From: an uncultured Lacinutrix sp.
Lineage (GTDB): Bacteria; Bacteroidota; Bacteroidia; Flavobacteriales; Flavobacteriaceae
Reading direction: 5' to 3'
Length of the DNA: 64,000 nucleotides
NCBI RefSeq assembly: GCF_947500325.1
Contig: NZ_CANMRQ010000001.1
Coordinates: forward strand, 436,001 to 500,000
Within the stretch, counting starts at the first letter, position 1, and each line of letters opens with the position of its first letter. The position numbers and the translations under genes were made by a program. A model generated the notes under the pieces. It saw nothing but the letters and a program-made list of their open reading frames with translations. It made no database searches and was not told the DNA's origin. Shown piece by piece: positions 59,153 through 64,000 of the stretch.

Positions 59153-59620
59153 ATGGGAATCAAAAGTTTTCAAGGCGCACGAAAAATTCAACAACAGACT
59201 ACAGAAAGCACGCCTTTTAAGGTAAGTGATTATATGACTCGAGATCTTATAACCTTCAGGGCGACACAATCTATAGAAGATGTAGTGAATACATTAATTA
59301 AACATCGTATTTCTGGAGGTCCAGTAGTTAATGAGAAAAACGAACTAATTGGAGTTATTTCTGAAGGAGATTGCATAAAACAAATTAGTGATAGTCGTTA
59401 TTATAATATGCCAATGGATGATAACTCTATTGAAAAGCATATGGTAACGAATGTAGAAACTATAGATGGTAACCTAAATATCTTTGATGCTGCAAAACAG
59501 TTTTTAAGCTCTAAACGTCGTCGTTTTCCTATTGTTAAAGACGGGAAATTAGTAGGGCAGATAAGTCAGAAAGATATTTTAAAGGCAGCAATGCAATTAA
59601 AGCAACAGAATTGGAAATAA
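59153..59620 (+). CDS. CBS-domain protein
   Basis: 155 residues with two CBS units (about 24-80, SDYMTRDLITFRATQSIEDV, and 92-150, KHMVTNVETIDGNLNIFDA). Stand-alone CBS pairs bind adenylates and tune an enzyme or channel elsewhere. Partner unknown. Confidence 0.93.
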   Translation: MGIKSFQGARKIQQQTTESTPFKVSDYMTRDLITFRATQSIEDVVNTLIKHRISGGPVVNEKNELIGVISEGDCIKQISDSRYYNMPMDDNSIEKHMVTNVETIDGNLNIFDAAKQFLSSKRRRFPIVKDGKLVGQISQKDILKAAMQLKQQNWK

Positions 59621-59622
59621 AT

Positions 59623-60297
59623 TTATAATCTATTATCTACACGTTTTAATCCTTCAGGTAAGTCGGTAATAATTAATTTTTTATTTTCTGTTCCTGTAAG
59701 CGTTAATATTTTTGAATAATTGTAACCTTCTATAGGTTCTTTTAAAGGTTTCCATTTTCCAATACCTTTTACAGCTATGTTTTCCTGTAGCTCTATAATG
59801 CCTTCTTTGTAACGAAGTTGTCGATTAAAGCCAAAAAAACCTTTACTTTCTTTACCATGTTTATTTAAAAAACGTTCTAATTCCGGTGTAGCATCATTAA
59901 AAGAACCAGATTTAGTTTTAAAATCCTCAACTACAAATGTCTTTTTAGGAAAATTATCTGGTTTAATTATAGCCATTTCACTATTAACTTCTATAAAGAA
60001 ATCTTGAGCTTGTTCTTCTTTTATAAAGGTATGCCAGCTTTTATCTCCTTTTTTTTGAATATGGACATAGTAGTATACGCATTTTCTTCCACTAAGTGGT
60101 GCGATTAAGGGTTCGTGAACATGTAATGCTTTGCCAATAACTTTAGCATATTCATTCTCTTTAACATTAGGAATTTGTTTTTTACGTGTTTTCTTTAATT
60201 CTCTTAAAATGGTATTTTTTTTAGAATAGTAATAGCCTAGAAATAGTAATACTCCAGTTACAAGAAGAATAATAAATATTATAATTGGTTGTTCCAT
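59623..60297 (-). CDS. GIDE-like domain membrane protein
   Basis: 224 residues with an N-terminal transmembrane helix (about 5-23). The domain around AKVIGKALHVHEPLIAPLSGRKCVYYYVHI to FVVEDF and WKPLKEPIEGYNY resembles the GIDE/MULAN domain that in eukaryotic E3 ligases lies in the intermembrane space. No RING is present. Function in bacteria is unknown. Confidence 0.65.
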   Translation of the reverse strand: MEQPIIIFIILLVTGVLLFLGYYYSKKNTILRELKKTRKKQIPNVKENEYAKVIGKALHVHEPLIAPLSGRKCVYYYVHIQKKGDKSWHTFIKEEQAQDFFIEVNSEMAIIKPDNFPKKTFVVEDFKTKSGSFNDATPELERFLNKHGKESKGFFGFNRQLRYKEGIIELQENIAVKGIGKWKPLKEPIEGYNYSKILTLTGTENKKLIITDLPEGLKRVDNRL

Positions 60298-60336
60298 ATA
60301 AATTGGTAGCGATAATGTATATTTTGTTACAGATAT

Positions 60337-61443
60337 TTATTTTCCAGCTTTTAGCGCATAAGCAGCAAAAGAAGCTAACCAATGAGCTCCAGCATATTCT
60401 CCGGAGTCCATTTTACTATAACTTGAATTAAAGTGAGTATTAGCCAAAGTAATCATGTTGTTGTTATTTAGAACTTTACCCATTTCATATAGACACCAAG
60501 CGCGGCTAAAGTTTAAACCGTCTAAATGCGCCATTTTACCATCACTTTTGTCTACAACCTCTACAACCTCAATATTTTCACTTGGATTATTTCTAAATCC
60601 AGGCATAAATGTATCCAACCATATTATATATTCATTTTTTGGTAATACTTTTAACATTAATGCGGCCTCTTGTAAGCAAGGTGATAAAAAATCAAATCCT
60701 CCAGGTTCCCAACTTAAAGGACAGTTAGCATCATTATAATAAAATTCTTTTGCTTTTTTTATTATTACAGCTTCTAGATCTTTATTATATTTTTTAGCAT
60801 AATCGAGAGCAAAAGACATCCCAAAAGCGGTGTTTGGGTGTTCACCAACTCGAATTGGGTAGTTAAGTTTGTTTAGAAACTCAATAAATTTATCTTCAAT
60901 AAGTTTAGTTAATGGCGCTAAATCTTGAGCTAACTTTTTACCTTCTTCCGTTTTGTATTCATTTAAACTTTCGGCTAATTTTAAAAGCCAAGCCCAACCA
61001 TAAGTTCGCTCAAAGGTTTTATTATGGACGTCATCAAAATATTTCACCTCATTTTCAATATTCTCTTTAGTAATGTTTGCCTTAAGTTTTTTTATAATAG
61101 CATCTTTTTGGTCAAATTCTGGAAATTCAATTAATAAATTAACGAGTGTCCAATGCCCATGTACAGATGAATGCCAATCGAAACAGCCATAAAATGATGG
61201 ATGTAATTCTTTAGGTGTTTTTAAATAAGAAGCATCACCAATAACTTGATTTAGTTTGTTTGGATATTCTTGATCAATGCAATCGTATGCAAAATGGTAG
61301 AGGTAATTTGCTTTGTCTAGGTTAAAGGCAACTGTTTTTTCTGTTATAGTTTTAGAAACTGTAATGTCTTTTTTTTCTTCAGTTTTTTCATTACAACCTG
61401 AAATTAATAGGGATAAACAGAATATACTTAATAGTCTTTTCAT
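60337..61443 (-). CDS. DUF2891-family lipoprotein
   Basis: 368 residues with a lipoprotein signal (LLISGC, Cys17). The family core is DASYLKTPKELHPSFYGCFDWHSSVHGHW (split here: HPSFYGCFDWHSSVH and others) and an alpha/alpha toroid-like body, suggesting a glycoside-lyase-like fold, unproven. Gap of 2 nt to the zinc-ribbon gene. Confidence 0.88.
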   Translation of the reverse strand: MKRLLSIFCLSLLISGCNEKTEEKKDITVSKTITEKTVAFNLDKANYLYHFAYDCIDQEYPNKLNQVIGDASYLKTPKELHPSFYGCFDWHSSVHGHWTLVNLLIEFPEFDQKDAIIKKLKANITKENIENEVKYFDDVHNKTFERTYGWAWLLKLAESLNEYKTEEGKKLAQDLAPLTKLIEDKFIEFLNKLNYPIRVGEHPNTAFGMSFALDYAKKYNKDLEAVIIKKAKEFYYNDANCPLSWEPGGFDFLSPCLQEAALMLKVLPKNEYIIWLDTFMPGFRNNPSENIEVVEVVDKSDGKMAHLDGLNFSRAWCLYEMGKVLNNNNMITLANTHFNSSYSKMDSGEYAGAHWLASFAAYALKAGK

Positions 61444-61445
61444 TT

Positions 61446-61793
61446 TTATTTTCTTTTAACTAATGCGTAAAAATCGTTGTCTAAAGGTAAGTATCCTTGA
61501 TCGTAAACAAAATAGTAAATAGTGCCAATTTTAGTTGTATAGGTACTTGTAAAATAATTAAAGTCGAATCCTTTTTCTATTAGTTTTGTTTTTGTTGTTT
61601 TCGTTTTTTGATCTGGGTTTAAACTTTCTAAAATACGCCAGTTTTTCCTTAAACGATTATTAATGTTTCGAATAAGGTTTTTAGCATCTTTATTTATGTT
61701 ATTATTATGAGCATTACGACAACCATCACTACAGAATTTCTTGTCTATTCTACCTACAATTTTATCACCACACTCTGGACACACTTTTTGCAT
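61446..61793 (-). CDS. Small zinc-ribbon protein, 115 aa
   Basis: Residues 5-26 form a CPEC...CSDGC zinc ribbon like the stop/start of DUF2116 proteins, followed by a helical basic region and a folded tail. Likely nucleic-acid or protein binding. Lies in a tight operon (2-nt gaps both sides) of unrelated genes. Confidence 0.7.
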   Translation of the reverse strand: MQKVCPECGDKIVGRIDKKFCSDGCRNAHNNNINKDAKNLIRNINNRLRKNWRILESLNPDQKTKTTKTKLIEKGFDFNYFTSTYTTKIGTIYYFVYDQGYLPLDNDFYALVKRK

Positions 61794-61795
61794 AA

Positions 61796-62326
61796 TTATT
61801 TGTTTTCAATTTTATACCATCTTAAATCTAGATCCTCTTGCTCAAAATAGAAATCTTCAATATAAGTAAGTCCTAGTTTTAAAAGTGCATTGTGAGAGGC
61901 TTGATTACCCATTTCTGTTGTTGCATATAATTCGGGTAATTTCATAACATTAAATGCATAATCTACAGCGGCTTTACCAGATTCTGTAGCATAGCCTTTT
62001 CCCCAAAAGCGTTCTATTAATCTGTATCCAACATCATAATATTTGGTAAAACCATTCATATTATATTCAGTATTTAGTCGTATTCCAGACCAACCCATAA
62101 ATTCATTTGTGTCTTTATTAATCACTGCCCAGCGACCAATACCTCTTTCTTTGTATTGATTTATTACACTATCTAAAATTGTTTTAGCTTCTGCTTTGGT
62201 TTTAATAGGCTTATTACCTAAATATCGATGCACCTCTGGGTTTGAGTCTAACTCAAACATGCCATCTAAATCACTACTTCTCAATTCTCTCAATAAGAGG
62301 CGTTCTGTTTCTATATTGAATGTCAT
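61796..62326 (-). CDS. GNAT acetyltransferase, RimJ/RimL type
   Basis: 176 residues. The N-terminal ETERLLLRELRSSDLDGMFEL is the RimJ/RimL start, and motif A is in YRLIERFWGKGYATESGKAAVDYAF. Acetyl-CoA-dependent transferase, substrate unknown. Confidence 0.92.
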   Translation of the reverse strand: MTFNIETERLLLRELRSSDLDGMFELDSNPEVHRYLGNKPIKTKAEAKTILDSVINQYKERGIGRWAVINKDTNEFMGWSGIRLNTEYNMNGFTKYYDVGYRLIERFWGKGYATESGKAAVDYAFNVMKLPELYATTEMGNQASHNALLKLGLTYIEDFYFEQEDLDLRWYKIENK

Positions 62327-62328
62327 TT

Positions 62329-62820
62329 TTATTTTTTGTAGTTAAATTTTATTTCTTCCGTTTTTCCGTTGTCTTCAATCACAACATAAATATTCATTTC
62401 GTTGTCACTTACGTTTTCAAATGTAAATTGATCAAAATAAACACGGTTATCTTCAATTTTAATAAGTTTAGCATCTACAGTTTCATCCTTTTCTTCCCAG
62501 CCCTTAAAGTCGTTTCCAAAATGCTTTAATTGAAATAATAATGTGTCATTTACTTCTCTAATGCCTCCAAGCTCATAAAAGACGACTTTGCCTTTAGTAA
62601 CTAACTTAAAAGAAAACATCATTGATTCCCCTAAAGGTGGACTCCAAATTTCTTCAGTAATTCCACCAAAAGCTTCTCCTTTCCAATGTCCTGCTATCCA
62701 TGAAACTTGAGATAAATTGGCCTTTGGAGAAATTGTGTTTTTTGAAAATTTTAGAGTATTGGTTTGCGCTTTACAGCTAAAAAATAATATTATAAATGTA
62801 AATATGAATGCATTCTTCAT
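62329..62820 (-). CDS. DUF6265-like secreted protein
   Basis: 163 residues from ATG at 62820 (upstream Met would disturb the signal). Signal peptide ends at FFSCKAQ, perhaps lipidated at Cys15. Mature part starts WIAGHWKGEAFGGITEEIW, typical of DUF6265, and reads as a lipocalin-like beta barrel. Begins the tight minus-strand run. Confidence 0.75.
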   Translation of the reverse strand: MKNAFIFTFIILFFSCKAQTNTLKFSKNTISPKANLSQVSWIAGHWKGEAFGGITEEIWSPPLGESMMFSFKLVTKGKVVFYELGGIREVNDTLLFQLKHFGNDFKGWEEKDETVDAKLIKIEDNRVYFDQFTFENVSDNEMNIYVVIEDNGKTEEIKFNYKK

Positions 62821-62998
62821 GATCGGAAAAATTTCATTCAATATACAATTATATTCGACTACAAACGATTACAGATACGTAGTAAAATGTAATAGTTTGT
62901 TTTTTAGGTGTTTAAGTAGGATTTAATGATTAACATATGTTAATAAGTAATGTTTATTGATTATCTTTAAGAGTTATTAATTAATACTTTTTTAAATC

Positions 62999-63190
62999 AT
63001 GAAAAAACAAAAACTTAAATCATTAAAACTAAACAAGCAATCTATTTCTAAATTAAATTCTATTAATGGAAAAGGCCCTTTAACGGTTACATCTTATTAT
63101 GTATGCCCATCTGATGGATTTGAACCTGTTTGTCCATCTGAGACAGTTGGATTATCATGTAGAGGCGGATCCGAATGTAAATGCTTATAA
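62999..63190 (+). CDS. Class I lanthipeptide-like precursor peptide
   Basis: 63 residues. Leader KKQKLKSLKLNKQSISKLNS (residues 2-21) with GKG at 24-26 is the Bacteroidota class I lanthipeptide leader, sharing LNKxxISxLNS with the peptide at 7991-8128. The core has five Cys (36, 45, 54, 60, 62) and eight Ser/Thr before them (29, 31, 32, 38, 47, 49, 53, 58), enough for several rings. No LanB, LanC or transporter is found in this window, so it is an orphan here or served from elsewhere. A strong terminator follows. Confidence 0.82.
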   Translation: MKKQKLKSLKLNKQSISKLNSINGKGPLTVTSYYVCPSDGFEPVCPSETVGLSCRGGSECKCL

Positions 63191-63222
63191 TTGGATTATT
63201 TTATTTCATAATAAAAATTAAA

Positions 63223-63247
63223 AGCGAACGAAAGTTCGCTTTTTTTA
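63223..63247. terminator. Terminator after the lanthipeptide-like gene
   Basis: AGCGAAC / GTTCGCT hairpin with GAAA loop and T-run, in the gap to the convergent gene. Confidence 0.88.
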
Positions 63248-63248
63248 T

Positions 63249-64000
63249 CTAATTAATTGAAATTGTTTTTTCGTCTACTATATATTTACCATCACTAGTC
63301 ATACCTTCAATAAATAATTTAATGGTTTCTGTATTAGTATTGTAGATTTTAAAATCTAGATTGCCATTACTATCTATTGTACAGTTAGGAGCCCAACCGA
63401 TAACGCCATATTCTTTAAAGAAAGGATCCTTGTAAAAACGATACTTAGGAATATACATTTTCTTTTTAGTATCAAATGTAATAGGGATTTTGTATTCTTG
63501 AAATTTATTAGAGAGGTTACCACTGGGTTTACGAAATGGATCGGTATATATTTTTATAACGCCTTTATCTCCACCTCTAATACCTTCACCTGCGCCAAAT
63601 TTTAAGATTTCAATATAATCTACAACAGACATGTCTAGAGTAGAAAGGAAACCAATATTAGTTAGTAAAACATCATTAAGAAAAACCACAGGAGTTCCAC
63701 GTGTTCTATGCGTTAGTATAAGTTCTCCATTGTTAATTTGTGAAATATAGCCTTTCTTACTAAAGTATACAGCCAAACTTGGGGTATTTCTTCTTTCTTT
63801 ATCCCCAAAAACATCAATATCTCCCCAAGATCTTTTTTCTAATTCTTGAGTTCTAGTTAATTCTTTTCTTGTTTCAATAGAGACTTCATCGAGTTGTAAA
63901 GTTTTATTTAACATTGATTCTTTTAATGTTGGGATTGTAGTGCTTAATGTACTGGTATTAGCTTTTGGTTTTAAAGAAAAGAAATCTGTTTCGTAAACTG
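63249..64000 (-). CDS. TonB-plug domain protein, C-terminal part (cut by the window edge)
   Basis: The frame is open from the stop at 63249 to the window end, so the gene starts outside; the Met at 63914 is internal. The visible part has a plug-like segment (GTPVVFLNDVLL, DMSVVDYIEILKFGAG, GGDKGVIKIYT) and a C-terminal beta domain, as in large Bacteroidota macroglobulin/plug proteins. Partial, function not assignable. Confidence 0.75.
   Translation of the reverse strand, partial: VYETDFFSLKPKANTSTLSTTIPTLKESMLNKTLQLDEVSIETRKELTRTQELEKRSWGDIDVFGDKERRNTPSLAVYFSKKGYISQINNGELILTHRTRGTPVVFLNDVLLTNIGFLSTLDMSVVDYIEILKFGAGEGIRGGDKGVIKIYTDPFRKPSGNLSNKFQEYKIPITFDTKKKMYIPKYRFYKDPFFKEYGVIGWAPNCTIDSNGNLDFKIYNTNTETIKLFIEGMTSDGKYIVDEKTISIN

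Noticed and set aside
59030-59269. 79-aa minus-strand ORF
   Set aside because: Antisense shadow of the CBS gene, with no plausible protein pattern.
1-64000. CRISPR arrays, rRNA operons, complete insertion sequences, phage
   Set aside because: No regularly spaced repeats, rRNA text or intact transposase/integrase were seen.

Overview
The window is low-GC chromosomal DNA from a member of the Bacteroidota, almost certainly a marine-type Flavobacteriaceae. Direct signs are a TTG-N19-TATATTTG promoter in front of a tRNA (the Bacteroidota housekeeping form), AT-rich leaders instead of Shine-Dalgarno sites, a type IX secretion C-terminal domain, a GLPGLI protein beside a TonB-receptor-like protein, and a short-chain L-threonine dehydrogenase of the Flavobacterium type. 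Species cannot be fixed from sequence alone.

0-11 kb: a DtxR/MntR-type metal regulator, then an ECF sigma factor with a membrane TPR protein (putative anti-sigma), a 41-residue GG peptide, a subtilase lipoprotein, a CHAT-TPR protein, a lipoprotein preceded by a second GG-leader peptide, a repeat-rich surface protein and an M43 metalloprotease with a T9SS tail. Three promoters here share a bipartite motif with exact spacing; two form the arms of a large inverted repeat. I read this as one ECF-controlled secreted-protease and peptide regulon.

11-16.4 kb: ordinary genes, namely feoA, feoB and a 43-residue Cys-rich Feo partner, a SCO1-like protein, RseP and tRNA-Asn.

16.4-39.9 kb: an S74-type surface protein, an InsA-like remnant, an orphan Rhs tip, and a five-gene minus-strand operon about 19 kb long ending in a 3463-residue Rhs protein. 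The orphan tip and the main gene share a perfect 111-nt inverted repeat in the same reading frame. Inversion between the copies would swap one metzincin-like tip for the other in frame, so this looks like a tip switch.

39.9-52.1 kb: a long minus-strand run of peptide, transporter and regulator genes. Two identical secreted 67-residue peptides precede an SdpA/DUF5819-like protein and an HTTM (SdpB-like) protein, followed by PadR, HAAS, a TonB-receptor-like protein, GLPGLI, ABC transporter and DCC genes. Upstream lie a GNAT/autoinducer-synthase-like acyltransferase and a divergent PAS-LuxR regulator. The acyltransferase promoter and the peptide promoter have the same layout: two 18-bp palindromic operators 20 nt apart, then 21 nt, then TAnCTTTG. 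This suggests a LuxR-type circuit controlling an exported-peptide system.

52-64 kb: mainly housekeeping and cell-envelope genes (threonine dehydrogenase, M13 and M28 peptidases, CBS protein, GNAT and others), then an orphan class I lanthipeptide-like precursor, and a TonB-plug protein cut by the window edge.
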